From: CACIAM-69d sp001698445
Lineage (GTDB): Bacteria > Cyanobacteriota > Cyanobacteriia > CACIAM-69d
NCBI RefSeq assembly: GCF_043235035.1
Contig: NZ_JAZAQF010000012.1
Location: 124,001-188,000, forward strand
Reading direction: 5' to 3'
Length of the DNA stretch: 64,000 bases
The notes under the pieces are model-generated. The model was not told the DNA's origin. It searched no databases and saw only the letters and a program-made list of their open reading frames with translations. Both the position numbers and the translations under genes were made by a program. Positions within the stretch are counted from its first letter, which is position 1. The number at the start of each line of letters is the position of its first letter. Below are positions 18,036 to 27,222 of the stretch, one piece after another.

Positions 18036-18606
18036 AAGCATCTATGGCAATTCGCCCCGCAACGATTCGTTACGGATTGCTACCTGGGCAGGAATGAACG
18101 CTTTACTAACTAGTTTGCCTATTCCCTAGTGTAGTGAAAAGCGTCCCCAATCAGCTTTTTTAATCTCAATCGTTTTGATAACTTGCGGTTAAGCCCCCGT
18201 TCGCTTATCAGAAAATCAGAAAAGTTAATCCCCCCGCAAAGGAATTGCAAAGTTGATCTCGATTGCCCAAGGCATCCCATCAACGCCTTTGCATGACCTT
18301 TGCATGAAATGATCAAAAACATTGGATCATCGTCATTTAACGGTCAAAATACCCGATCGCCCCGGGCGCAATTCCCTTGGCAGCGGCACGAACCCAGCTA
18401 CAGGGGATGCCAAACTGAGGATCACAGAGGATCAAAACCGATCCAATCACTTGCTAGGCTTAACGATGGCCGGCCAACTCGCCGTCTGTTTCGCGTCTGA
18501 TTGTTTTTAGCTCTATTTCTGGCTATTGCTGGCTATTTCGCCTAATTGCGCCTTTTTGCGCCCTTTTAAATTTTCCTGTTCACCCTTACCTTGAGCGCGA
18601 TCGCCC

Positions 18607-20478
18607 ATGACCGCCTTACCCCCTCTGACTCAATGGCTGGTGCAAACCGTCTGGCTTGTGCCGGCCTATGGCTTGATTGGGGCGTTGATGACCCTGCCTT
18701 GGGCCACGGGAACCATCCGACGCACGGGGCCCCGGCCCGCCGCCTACATCAACCTATTGATGACAATTTTGGCCGCCATCCATGGCGGTTGGCTGTTTCG
18801 GGAATTTTGGGGTCAGGAGGCGCAATACCTCAGTTTCAATTGGCTGGAGGTGGCGGATTTCAAGCTCTCCTTTGTCTTGGAGGTTTCTCCGGTCAGTTTG
18901 GGGGCCATGGAACTGGTCACGGGGCTGAGTTTGGTGGCGCAGGTCTACTCTCTGGGTTACCTGGAAAAGGACTGGGGCTTAGCGCGATTCTTCGCCATGA
19001 TGGGCTTTTTTGAAGGGGCCATGAGCGGCTTAGCGATCAGCGATTCTTTGCTGTTGAGCTATTGCCTACTGGAGATGCTGACCCTTTCCACCTATCTGAT
19101 CGTGGGCTATTGGTACGCACAGCCTTTGGCCGTTACGGGGGCCCGCGATGCTTTTCTGACCAAGCGGGTGGGGGATATTTTGCTGCTGATGGGGACATTG
19201 GCCCTTTCGACCCTCAGCGGCAGTTTGAATTTTTCGGATTTGGCGGATTGGGCCCAAACGGCCCAGTTAACGGACTGGCAAGCGGGTTTGCTGGCGATCG
19301 CCCTCATTGCGGGGCCCACGGGCAAATGCGCCCAATTTCCGCTGCACCTGTGGCTGGACGAAGCCATGGAAGGGCCCAATCCAGCTTCCCTGATGCGGAA
19401 TTCGATCGTGGTGGCCTGTGGGGCCTATGTGCTGATTAAGCTGGCTCCGGTGTTGGCCCTGTCGCCCTTGGGGTCGGCGATTCCCATTGCCTTGGGAACC
19501 ATGACGGCGATCGGGGCTTCGCTGGTGGGAATTGCCCAAATTGACCTGAAGCGGGCCCTGTCCCACACCACCAGCGCCTATCTGGGGTTGGTATTCATTG
19601 CGGTGGGGTTGCAACAAACGGATGTGGCGTTGCTGTTGCTGCTGACCCATGCGATCGCGAAGGCAGCCCTGTTCACCAGCATTGGCGGTGTCATTCTGAA
19701 CACCAGCACCCAAGATATGACCCAAATGGGCGGTTTGTGGTCAAAAATGCCTGTTTCTACTATGGCTTTTGTGGCTGGCTCCATGGGGATGGTGGCCCTG
19801 TTGCCCTTGGGATCCTTTTGGGCCATGGAGCGGTGGCTCAGTGAGCCGGCCATGCCCAGTTGGTCGATCGCGGTGGTCTTGCTGGTGAATGGCTTGACAG
19901 CACTGAATTTGGCCCGGGTGTTTGGGCTGGTATTTGGTGGCTCCACACAACCCAAAACCCGCCGGGCCCCGGAGGTGGGTTGGACTATGGCCGTACCGAT
20001 CGTGTCCTCGATCGTCCTGACCCTGTTGGTTCCCTTGATGTTGGAGCGGTGGCAACTGCTGTTAACCCGGGTGGGCATGCTGCAATTTCCGATCACAGAA
20101 ACGATCGCCCTGGTGGCTTCGGCGGCCCTGGGCGCGGCGATCGGGATTGCCATCTATAGCTTTGGGGCCGTGGCGCGGCCGGTGAAGTTGCCGATTCCGG
20201 CCTTGCAAGACCTATTGGCCTATGACTTTTATATCGATCGAATCTATCGGGTCACCATTGCTCTCGTGGTGGGGGCGGCGGCCCGGTTCACGGCCTGGAT
20301 CGATCGCTACGTCATTGACGGCCTGGTGAATTTGGTCGGGGTAGCAGCCCTATTTGGTGGCGAGGGCTTGAAATACAGCACCTCTGGCCAATCCCAAGGC
20401 TACGTTTTGGTGGTGCTGATTAGCGTCAGCATGATGGTGGTCTTGGCTGGGTGGTCTTTGGCGCAACTGTGGTTCTAG
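18607..20478 (+). CDS. ndhF4: NDH-1 subunit NdhF4 (CO2-uptake complex)
   Basis: This antiporter-like membrane subunit belongs to the NDH-1MS' complex that couples electron flow to CO2 hydration. It has 623 residues with about 16 hydrophobic helices. Conserved NuoL/NdhF features are seen: the TM5 Glu (YCLLEMLTLSTYLIVGYW), the TM7 Lys (GPTGKCAQFPLHLWLDEAMEGPNPASLMR) and the long C-terminal lateral helix. Assignment to F4 rather than F3 comes from context: it is followed by ndhD and cupB and is divergent from ccmK, the same arrangement I recall from Anabaena 7120. The F4/D4/CupB system is the constitutive one; F3/D3/CupA is low-CO2 induced. The start is an ATG with no strong Shine-Dalgarno. Confidence 0.9.
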   Translation: MTALPPLTQWLVQTVWLVPAYGLIGALMTLPWATGTIRRTGPRPAAYINLLMTILAAIHGGWLFREFWGQEAQYLSFNWLEVADFKLSFVLEVSPVSLGAMELVTGLSLVAQVYSLGYLEKDWGLARFFAMMGFFEGAMSGLAISDSLLLSYCLLEMLTLSTYLIVGYWYAQPLAVTGARDAFLTKRVGDILLLMGTLALSTLSGSLNFSDLADWAQTAQLTDWQAGLLAIALIAGPTGKCAQFPLHLWLDEAMEGPNPASLMRNSIVVACGAYVLIKLAPVLALSPLGSAIPIALGTMTAIGASLVGIAQIDLKRALSHTTSAYLGLVFIAVGLQQTDVALLLLLTHAIAKAALFTSIGGVILNTSTQDMTQMGGLWSKMPVSTMAFVAGSMGMVALLPLGSFWAMERWLSEPAMPSWSIAVVLLVNGLTALNLARVFGLVFGGSTQPKTRRAPEVGWTMAVPIVSSIVLTLLVPLMLERWQLLLTRVGMLQFPITETIALVASAALGAAIGIAIYSFGAVARPVKLPIPALQDLLAYDFYIDRIYRVTIALVVGAAARFTAWIDRYVIDGLVNLVGVAALFGGEGLKYSTSGQSQGYVLVVLISVSMMVVLAGWSLAQLWF

Positions 20479-20622
20479 GAACCCAATGCGCAAGAAACGG
20501 GAGATCAGGAGCGAATAGCAGACGAGTAACGGGCGAGCCACGGGCAAATAAACGGCTGATTGATGGCTGAAACAGATGATTGGTTGCTGATGATTGATTG
20601 CTGAGACAGAGAGGCAAAAACT

Positions 20623-22137
20623 GTGTTGCTGAGTTTGTTGGTTTGGATTCCCATTGTCGGGGCGATCGCGATCGCCCTTTGGCCCGGCAAAGTCAACGCC
20701 ACCCAGGCCCGCCAGGCGGCCATCTTGAACTGGATTGGCCTCACGATCATTACCGGGGTGATCGTGACCCAGTTTGACCCCAGCACCGATCGCCTGTCCC
20801 TGGTTGAGTCCTTCCCCTGGATCGATCGACTCGGCCTCAGCTACAGCCTCGCCATTGATGGCCTGTCCTTCCCGCTGGTGGTGCTCAACACCATGCTGGT
20901 CGGCATCGCCATCTTCAGCACCAACGAAGCCATCAACCGCCCCCGGTTTTACTACAGCCTACTGTTGTTGCTCACCAGCGGTGTCTATGGAGCCTTCCTA
21001 GCCCAAGACCTGCTGCTGTTCTTCCTGTTCTATGAACTAGAACTCATCCCGCTCTATTTCCTAATTGCCATTTGGGGCGGGGCCCGGCGCGGCTATGCAG
21101 CCACCAAATTTTTGATCTACACGGCCGTTTCTGGAATTTTGATCTTGGCCGCCTTCCTAGGATTAGCCAGCGCCGCCGGTTTCAGCACCTTTGGCTATGA
21201 ACCCCTGCGAGAATTTGCGATCGCCCAAGCCACCGCCCCCGACTCCCTCTTACCGGCCGCGTCCCAACTCTTGCTGTTGGCGATGCTCGTGGTGGGCTTT
21301 GGCATCAAAATTCCCCTGGTTCCTCTGCACACCTGGTTGCCCGATGCCCACGTGGAAGCCTCCACGCCCATCTCCGTCCTGCTAGCCGGTGTGCTGCTGA
21401 AGTTGGGAACCTATGGCTTAATCCGGTTTGGGTTGGGCATGTTCCCCGAAGCCTGGACCCAAATTGCACCTTGGATGGCCGCCTGGGCCGTGGTGAGCGT
21501 GCTCTATGGTTCCTTTGCCGCCATTTCCGAAGGCATCGCCAATGGGGATATGAAACGCCTGGTCGCCTACAGTTCCGTGGGGCACATGGGCTTTATTTTG
21601 CTGGCGACGGCAGCGGCCACCCCCGTCAGCCTCATGGGTGCGGAATTTCAGATGGTGGCCCATGGCTTGATTTCTGGCCTGTTGTTTCTGCTGGTGGGGA
21701 TTGTTTACAAAAAGGTGGGCACTCGCCAACTGAGCGCTCTCAGCGGGCTGTTTAATCCCCAACGGGGGTTGCCGGTGGTGGGGTCGCTGATGGTGTTGGG
21801 GGTGATGGCCAGTAGTGGCATTCCCGGAATGGCGGGCTTCATTGCGGAGTTTTTGATCTTCCGAGGTAGCTTCCCCACCTATCCGATCTATACCTTGCTC
21901 TGCATGGTTGGCACGGGGCTAACGGCGGTCTATTTCCTGATTTTGCTGAATCAGTCATTTTTTGGGCGGCTGACGGAGCGGGTGGCCAATTTGCCCTCGG
22001 TGAGTTGGCTCGATCGGGCCCCGGCCATTGCCTTGGCTGTCCCGATCGCCCTGTTTGGTCTGCAACCCAGTTGGCTGGCCTACTGGAGCGAGCCGGTCAC
22101 CACCGCGATCGCCCTAGCGGCCCATCACAGCCCCTAA
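20623..22137 (+). CDS. ndhD4: NDH-1 subunit NdhD4 (CO2-uptake complex)
   Basis: NdhD4 is the second antiporter-like subunit of the CO2-hydrating NDH-1 complex. It has 504 residues. GAGAGG eight bases upstream supports the GTG start at 20623. The NuoM/NdhD signature FYELELIPLYFLIAIWGG contains the conserved TM5 Glu, and KIPLVPLHTWLPDAHVEAST contains the TM7 Lys and the quinone-oxidoreductase antiporter loop. SVGHMGFILLA and SGIPGMAGFIAEFLIF are also present. It is cotranscribed in all likelihood with ndhF4 (144-bp gap made of GCTGATTGATG-like repeats) and lies upstream of cupB. Confidence 0.9.
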   Translation: MLLSLLVWIPIVGAIAIALWPGKVNATQARQAAILNWIGLTIITGVIVTQFDPSTDRLSLVESFPWIDRLGLSYSLAIDGLSFPLVVLNTMLVGIAIFSTNEAINRPRFYYSLLLLLTSGVYGAFLAQDLLLFFLFYELELIPLYFLIAIWGGARRGYAATKFLIYTAVSGILILAAFLGLASAAGFSTFGYEPLREFAIAQATAPDSLLPAASQLLLLAMLVVGFGIKIPLVPLHTWLPDAHVEASTPISVLLAGVLLKLGTYGLIRFGLGMFPEAWTQIAPWMAAWAVVSVLYGSFAAISEGIANGDMKRLVAYSSVGHMGFILLATAAATPVSLMGAEFQMVAHGLISGLLFLLVGIVYKKVGTRQLSALSGLFNPQRGLPVVGSLMVLGVMASSGIPGMAGFIAEFLIFRGSFPTYPIYTLLCMVGTGLTAVYFLILLNQSFFGRLTERVANLPSVSWLDRAPAIALAVPIALFGLQPSWLAYWSEPVTTAIALAAHHSP

Positions 22138-22320
22138 ATAATCACCGCTTCAGGCCCCGCTTCAGGGCTTGGCACTGCCCGATCGCCCCATCATCACCCC
22201 GCGATCGGGCATCAACCTCACCAGCAGCAAAAGACCCATCACAACATCAGGCCGGTTCTGATTACTCCTTTGGCATCCCCATATAATCAGATCATCAGAA
22301 TTGCCAGCTCCCAAACCACA

Positions 22321-22411
22321 GATTCAAATTACGGATTCAAATTACGAATTCAAGCCGCAAATTCAAGCTGTGAATTCAAACCACAAGTTCAAACTGTGAA
22401 TTCAAGCTGCG
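22321..22411. repeat. 13-bp tandem repeat, seven copies
   Basis: Seven units of exactly 13 bp, type AATTCAAGCTGTG, run without gaps from 22321 to 22411, with a decayed eighth unit to 22424. Alternate units end in -TACG/-GTG or -CCACA/-GCA, so half the units resemble each other more than their neighbours. The array lies 39 bp upstream of cupB inside the ndhF4-D4-cupB transcript. Confidence 0.9.
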
Positions 22412-22450
22412 AACGTCAACACCATTGTCCCAGCTTAAGGTTTTCAACCC

Positions 22451-23575
22451 ATGCTCTCTATGACTGCCATCCATCCCCTAAACAGCACGATCGAGCGGCT
22501 CTTGCAAGGGGAAGCACTGCTGAAAGATAGCCCCAGCAACGTGCTGGAAGTGGTGGGCATTTTGCATAGCTATGGCATTGTTTTAGATGCCTATTCTAAT
22601 AACCTAAACTATATTGCCCTGCATCAGTTTCTGCGATTTTTCCCATTTTTTAAATACTTTAATGGTGAAACTTCGCTACCAAAGTTACTGAAACATTGGC
22701 AGCACGATCGAATCAATTTTGAATATGCCGAATATTGCATGAAAGCCATGTTCTGGCATGGGGGTGGCCGATACGATAACTATCTAGATTCACCAGAATT
22801 TATTGCCCTTGCCCAAAAAGCGATTCGGGCCCGTTTTGCCAAAAACCCGATCGTCCTGGGAATGGATCAGCTATTTCCTGAGTTTTTGCTAGAGCAAGTG
22901 CGGCAATTAGCCTATTACCGAGCTTTGGGGCAATTCTGGCGAATCATGAGCGACATGTTCATGAGCCTTTCAGATCAGTACGATCGCCGCAAAATCACCA
23001 CCATTCCCCAAGTGGTTCAACATATCCAAGATGGTCTGGTGGCGGGGGCCAATTTCCCCATTGAATATGCTGTGGAATTGGGTGGGGTGACCTATGACAT
23101 TGTGCCCCGATCGGCCAAGATGACCTTCCTGATGGATGCGGCTGTGCCCTACGTGGAGGCGGTCTTTTTCCGAGGAACCCCCTTCAGCGGCACGATTTCC
23201 TACAATGCCCAAGCGGCCCGCATTCCCACCGAACAGGGAGATTTTGCCTATGGTGCGCTCTATGCCGACCCGTTGCCCGTGGGCGGTGCAGGCATTCCGC
23301 CGACTCTCCTGATGCAAGACATGCGGCATTTTGTGCCCGATTATTTGCATCAATTCTATGAAAATAGCCTGCGCCATGAAGACGATTTATTGGTGAAAAT
23401 TTGCCAATCATTTCAAAAGTCCATGTATTGTGTCACCACGGCGGCTCTGCGGGGCTTGGCTCCCCATCCCCTGGAGTCGGCTGACCCGGCCCATCAAGCG
23501 GCTAATAGTTCCTACTTGAATGGTTGGATGGATCGGTTTATTTCGTCGCAGCTTGGCAATGTGAATCGTGATTAG
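22451..23575 (+). CDS. cupB: CO2 hydration protein CupB (ChpX)
   Basis: Cup/Chp proteins bind the distal membrane arm of NDH-1MS complexes and are thought to carry the vectorial carbonic-anhydrase site that turns CO2 into bicarbonate. This 374-residue protein has the family blocks NLNYIALHQFLRFFPFFKYF, DRINFEYAEYCMKAMFWHGG, GTISYNAQAARIPTEQGDF, YADPLPVGGAGIPPTLLMQD and KICQSFQKSMYCVTTAALRG. Conserved His, Cys and Glu residues in these are candidate metal ligands. An ATG at 22460 is an alternative start, removing three residues. CupB rather than CupA is inferred from the ndhF4/ccm context and the sequence I recall for CupB. Confidence 0.9.
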   Translation: MLSMTAIHPLNSTIERLLQGEALLKDSPSNVLEVVGILHSYGIVLDAYSNNLNYIALHQFLRFFPFFKYFNGETSLPKLLKHWQHDRINFEYAEYCMKAMFWHGGGRYDNYLDSPEFIALAQKAIRARFAKNPIVLGMDQLFPEFLLEQVRQLAYYRALGQFWRIMSDMFMSLSDQYDRRKITTIPQVVQHIQDGLVAGANFPIEYAVELGGVTYDIVPRSAKMTFLMDAAVPYVEAVFFRGTPFSGTISYNAQAARIPTEQGDFAYGALYADPLPVGGAGIPPTLLMQDMRHFVPDYLHQFYENSLRHEDDLLVKICQSFQKSMYCVTTAALRGLAPHPLESADPAHQAANSSYLNGWMDRFISSQLGNVNRD

Positions 23576-23620
23576 GCATCAAATTCATCTGATAATTGAT
23601 CCATTCATCTACCCGTCAAT

Positions 23621-24019
23621 ATGTCAGTTGATATGACCCTCAATTCTGTGGAAACACGCCAGGCGATCGACGATGAATTATCCAAACGGTCTTTAGACCT
23701 TGACCCGGCTGGCTATTTCGTGATCTACCTCGATCGGGAGCGGGCCTTAATTTGCGCCAAACACTACAGCACCGTGATTAACGATCAGGGCCTAGCCACG
23801 GATCCGGTCACCGGCAAGGTGATTCCGGCGAAGGGTTCTGTTCCGCGCACGGCCGAGGCCCTCTATACCGGACGCACCGCCAAGGAACTCTGTGTGAAAT
23901 TGCTCGAACAAACCCAGCCGATACCGGTTTCGATGCTGGATCATGCGGCTTATTTAGGCCGAGAGTTCATGCGTGCAGAACAGGCTTTGGCCACCGGTGC
24001 GGAATACATTCAAGACTAA
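23621..24019 (+). CDS. DUF4346 protein, CO2-uptake cluster partner
   Basis: This 132-residue soluble protein contains the DUF4346 pattern (DPAGYFVIYLDRERALICAK, DPVTGKVIPAKGSVPRTAEA, YTGRTAKELCVKLLEQ). DUF4346 has no known activity. It is 45 bp downstream of cupB on the same strand, so it probably belongs to the ndhF4-D4-cupB transcript, and an equivalent gene follows cupB in other cyanobacteria as I recall. A role with the CO2-uptake complex is inference from context; it is not the CupS found next to cupA. Its last 47 bp overlap the open frame of the next gene. Confidence 0.82.
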   Translation: MSVDMTLNSVETRQAIDDELSKRSLDLDPAGYFVIYLDRERALICAKHYSTVINDQGLATDPVTGKVIPAKGSVPRTAEALYTGRTAKELCVKLLEQTQPIPVSMLDHAAYLGREFMRAEQALATGAEYIQD

Positions 24020-26441
24020 GACCAAGGCCCTGGAAGCGGCCTGGCGCAGCGCCCGAACACGACACTCTCAGGAGTGGTGGTTGGCGGCGCTGTTGTATGG
24101 TCTGCTGGGGGTTTTGATTTTGGGGCCCCAGCCCTGGCTCCCGGTGGTGGGAGCGGGGGACACGGATCTCTGGGAAGCGATGGGATTTTATGTGCGGGAG
24201 CATTGGCACTGGTGGCCCCTGCCGCATATCGATTTAGTCAGCGATCAGGCGTTTTATCCCTACGGGGGTCAAGTGGCTCTCCAGGCCTGGGGTCTGGAGC
24301 GGGATTTGTTCTATGCATTGCTCTTCAGCCTGGGCGGGGCGGGCCCTTGGCTCAAGCTATATTTTCTGATGTCGGTGGCGATCGCCCTCTTTGGCATCGC
24401 GCGGATTTTGCAGCCGGACTTTGGGGAACGGCGGGCAATTTTAACGGCGATCGGGGCGGTGTTTTTGAACATCTACGCCCTGATTTGTAAGTTTCCGTTC
24501 CACAGCAACATGGCGATCGTCCATTGGCTGGGTCTGAGCCTGGCCACGGATTTTGTGTTGGTGTGGCGATTTGTGCGGGGCCGGGCGATCGGGCGGGCTT
24601 GGTGGCTGGGGCGCGGGGCGTTGGTGCTCCTTAGCTTGGGCCAGGACTTGGGCTATGTGGCGGGGTTTGGGCTGCTGTCGCTGGTGCTGTCTGGGGGATG
24701 GATGTTGGCGGTGAGGTGGTGGCGGTGGCGAACCCAAGCGATTGAGCTAGTCGCGGCTGATGCCCACCAGGACGAAAAGAACCCAGATTGGCAACTCCGG
24801 CTTGGCTATTGGATTTATGGCTGGCCGCCCTTCCGCCCGATCGAGTGGGGATTGATCGCCCTCATTGTTTGGGCCGCTTGGTTATATCTGCTGCCGGTGA
24901 TTCCCATTGTGCAGTTAGCCAAGGAGTTGGACTGGAGCAACACTTTTGATCGGGCTTGGTTTGCCCATCCCCTGCGCCTTTTAGCCCCCTATTGGCCCCA
25001 AATCAACCCGATCGCGGCGGCCGGCTGGTGGCGAGCCGTGCTGCCCAGTCCCCTAGAAACAGATTTTGATGGGGTGGTTGGCTGGGGGTTGTTGCTAGCG
25101 GGGGCGATCGGCTGCTGGCAACGGCGGCGCTGGTGGGCGGCTTTCGTGCCCCTGGGCTTGCTGATGGGCTGTTTAATCGCCTATCGCCCCTGGGATTTAC
25201 CGATTTTGCAGTGGTTTCCCTGGTTTTCGTTTAATCGCGTGGCCGGACGGGGTACGGTGGTCTTCCCGATCGCCCTGGCCCTATGCAGCCTGGGTTGGCA
25301 GCCGGATGCGGGGCGATCGGCCCGAACGCGGCAATGGAACCGCTGGGCCGCCCTGGCCGTGGCGGGCATCTGTTTGCTGGATTTGATCGGCGGTTATGGC
25401 CTCAAACCTCGCGAACAACCCCTAGCCCCCAGCTTTCAGCCCTACATGACCCTGGTGGCCCAGCAGTCGGGCACCGCTGTTTTGGACTGGCCCTTTTGCG
25501 TAACAGGGGGAAACGGCGTGGGCAGTGGCGATGGCACCTGCCCTTTTTTTGCTCACAATCCCAGTACCCACGCCCTCAGCCGGTTTCACCACAAAGCCAC
25601 CGTGGGGCAATACTTGGGGCGATTGCACCCCAGCCAGCTCACCCCCTACCTCGAAGCCGGTTGGCAATATTTGGCCCTGCCCGATCATCCGGATTTAAAC
25701 CAAACCCAACGCCAGCGCCGCTGTTTTCGCAGAGATGAGTGGGAGTTTTTTCGACGATTCTTTCAATTAGGCGATTTTGCAGGCATTAATCTCTATGTCG
25801 ATCGCCTGGCGCGGGGATGTGAGAGGGAGTTTTATGACCAATTGGGCCACCCGATCGCCAAAACCACCGTGCCGGGCATGGGGCGTGTGGTGTTTATTCC
25901 CAAGCCAGCCCCCTGGCAAAGCCTAGTCGATTTGGATCAGGCGCGACTGTTGCGTTTTTCACCTTTCCTTGACCCAGCCCCCGTCAGCCCGGATCCTGCC
26001 AATCGCGATCGCCTGGATCCGGAAGCTGTCCCCCTTAAAGCCGCCGTACCGGAGCTAGACCTCGTGCAGTTCGGAACCGTGCGTGGTGTGGAAATTCGCG
26101 GCGGCTTGGATCGCAATCGCCAAGGGCAACGCTGGGGTTTGGCCCCCATGACCGTCCTGGATTTGCAGAGCGATCGGTTTCAAACCCGACAGCTCAAAAT
26201 TCAAGCGACGGTTCCTGTGGCCAATCAGCGACTTAGCATCTTTTTAGATGATGAACTCCTGTGGCGCAGTGAGCTTTTATCCCGTAACCAAGCCCTGGAT
26301 TTGAACTTACCGATCGCCCTACCGGCCGGCAAGAGTCAGCTATGCTTGGTTTATGAACAATCCATCATTCTGCGCGATCAAATTCCTGCGGCTGGCAACC
26401 GCCCGATCGCGTTAACTTTCCAGCATTTAGCAATTGAATAA
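23973..26441 (+). CDS. Large multi-pass membrane protein, GT-C-like architecture
   Basis: I do not recognise a named family. The N-terminal two thirds (to about residue 480) contain roughly ten to twelve Trp- and Leu-rich hydrophobic helices (WWLAALLYGLLGVLILGPQ, LIALIVWAAWLYLLPVI), with an acidic first loop (GAGDTDLWEAMGFYVREHW). The C-terminal 340 residues are soluble, with HNPSTHALSRFHHKATVGQY and a beta-rich tail. That plan recalls GT-C glycosyltransferases or other envelope-polymer enzymes, but no catalytic motif is certain. The start is uncertain. The frame opens with GTG 23973 inside the upstream gene; a TTG near 24081, six bases after AGGAG, is an alternative that would begin at the first helix. 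Confidence 0.7.
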   Translation: MQNRLWPPVRNTFKTKTKALEAAWRSARTRHSQEWWLAALLYGLLGVLILGPQPWLPVVGAGDTDLWEAMGFYVREHWHWWPLPHIDLVSDQAFYPYGGQVALQAWGLERDLFYALLFSLGGAGPWLKLYFLMSVAIALFGIARILQPDFGERRAILTAIGAVFLNIYALICKFPFHSNMAIVHWLGLSLATDFVLVWRFVRGRAIGRAWWLGRGALVLLSLGQDLGYVAGFGLLSLVLSGGWMLAVRWWRWRTQAIELVAADAHQDEKNPDWQLRLGYWIYGWPPFRPIEWGLIALIVWAAWLYLLPVIPIVQLAKELDWSNTFDRAWFAHPLRLLAPYWPQINPIAAAGWWRAVLPSPLETDFDGVVGWGLLLAGAIGCWQRRRWWAAFVPLGLLMGCLIAYRPWDLPILQWFPWFSFNRVAGRGTVVFPIALALCSLGWQPDAGRSARTRQWNRWAALAVAGICLLDLIGGYGLKPREQPLAPSFQPYMTLVAQQSGTAVLDWPFCVTGGNGVGSGDGTCPFFAHNPSTHALSRFHHKATVGQYLGRLHPSQLTPYLEAGWQYLALPDHPDLNQTQRQRRCFRRDEWEFFRRFFQLGDFAGINLYVDRLARGCEREFYDQLGHPIAKTTVPGMGRVVFIPKPAPWQSLVDLDQARLLRFSPFLDPAPVSPDPANRDRLDPEAVPLKAAVPELDLVQFGTVRGVEIRGGLDRNRQGQRWGLAPMTVLDLQSDRFQTRQLKIQATVPVANQRLSIFLDDELLWRSELLSRNQALDLNLPIALPAGKSQLCLVYEQSIILRDQIPAAGNRPIALTFQHLAIE

Positions 26442-26579
26442 TTGTCAATTCAAGTTACTTAAAATCAGAATAATCACTAGCCCAAATCACGATCAGACAA
26501 AATCCCAAGCTATCTCGAACTTTAATGGAATCAAGATTTCAAACAAGAACCAAAATAGCCAACATCAGGACAGAACTCG

Positions 26580-27200
26580 ATGATTACAACTCGCGATCGC
26601 CTCTTGACCTTTGAGGACTATCTGAATCATCAAGCCGATGACTCAGCCAGTGATGTTCGTTATGAATTAGTGGATGGTGAACTAATTCCCATGAATCCAC
26701 CCAGAATCGAGCACTTTTTGATTGCTCAGTTTTTAAGTGACTATCTTCGCCAGGTAATTGGTCAAAACAACCTACCTTGGATGGTATTTGCCGAAATTGG
26801 TGTCAGAACGGGATTTCGGCGATCGCGTGTGGTGGACTTATGCGTTGTGCAACGGGAGCAGGTGCAGGAATTAGCAGGGCGATCGGCAGTTTTTGAAACG
26901 CCGCCCTTGCTCGCTGTGGAAATTGTCAGCCTCGATTCGATCGGGCGAGATTATCGCTACAAGCGATCGGAATATGCCGCTGCGGGAATTCCTGAATATT
27001 GGATTGTGGATCCCCTCGAAAATCGCTTGACGATTCTGCAATTACGAGAAGGGTTATATGACGAAATTCCCCAAGATCAGTCTGGGCTAATTCAGTCGCC
27101 TATTCTTTCAACCATGGGCCAGCCATCGACCGATCAGCAGCCAGCGATTACGATCGAGCAAATCTGGCAAGCAGCTCATCTGGCTCCAGACCCTGCATAG
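26580..27200 (+). CDS. Uma2-family protein (DUF820, PD-(D/E)XK fold), intact
   Basis: This 206-residue protein belongs to the Uma2 family, which is greatly expanded in cyanobacteria and has a restriction-endonuclease-like fold, though its cellular role is not established. Seen are LTFEDYLNHQ, RYELVDGELIPMNPPRIEH (conserved E and G), RRSRVVDLCVV with the active-site Asp, LLAVEIVS with the E-x-V motif, DYRYKRSEYAAAGIPEYWIVDP and the C-terminal strand. Catalytic positions look intact. It stands alone, 23 bp before the convergent RCK gene. Confidence 0.88.
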   Translation: MITTRDRLLTFEDYLNHQADDSASDVRYELVDGELIPMNPPRIEHFLIAQFLSDYLRQVIGQNNLPWMVFAEIGVRTGFRRSRVVDLCVVQREQVQELAGRSAVFETPPLLAVEIVSLDSIGRDYRYKRSEYAAAGIPEYWIVDPLENRLTILQLREGLYDEIPQDQSGLIQSPILSTMGQPSTDQQPAITIEQIWQAAHLAPDPA

Positions 27201-27222
27201 AGTCTCCAAGCGATCGCGAGGA

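Larger units (their letters stand above)
17758..18606. other. Divergent ccmK/ndhF4 control region
   Basis: This 849-bp region separates the carboxysome cluster (minus) from the NDH-1 CO2-uptake cluster (plus) and must hold both promoters. It contains a leader hairpin (17804-17821), an inverted repeat with a 10-bp spacer (17889-17914), a GGGTTTT/AAAACCC hairpin (17931-17950) and interleaved stems (17997-18035). A 67-codon minus frame at 18119-18322 has no recognisable features and is not called. Confidence 0.6.

Noticed and set aside
18119..18322. 67-codon minus frame in the ccmK/ndhF4 region
   Set aside because: It has no domain or RBS, its composition is unlike neighbouring genes, and it lies over probable regulatory DNA.
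22321..22424. CRISPR array
   Set aside because: The 13-bp units are contiguous without spacers, and no cas genes are near.
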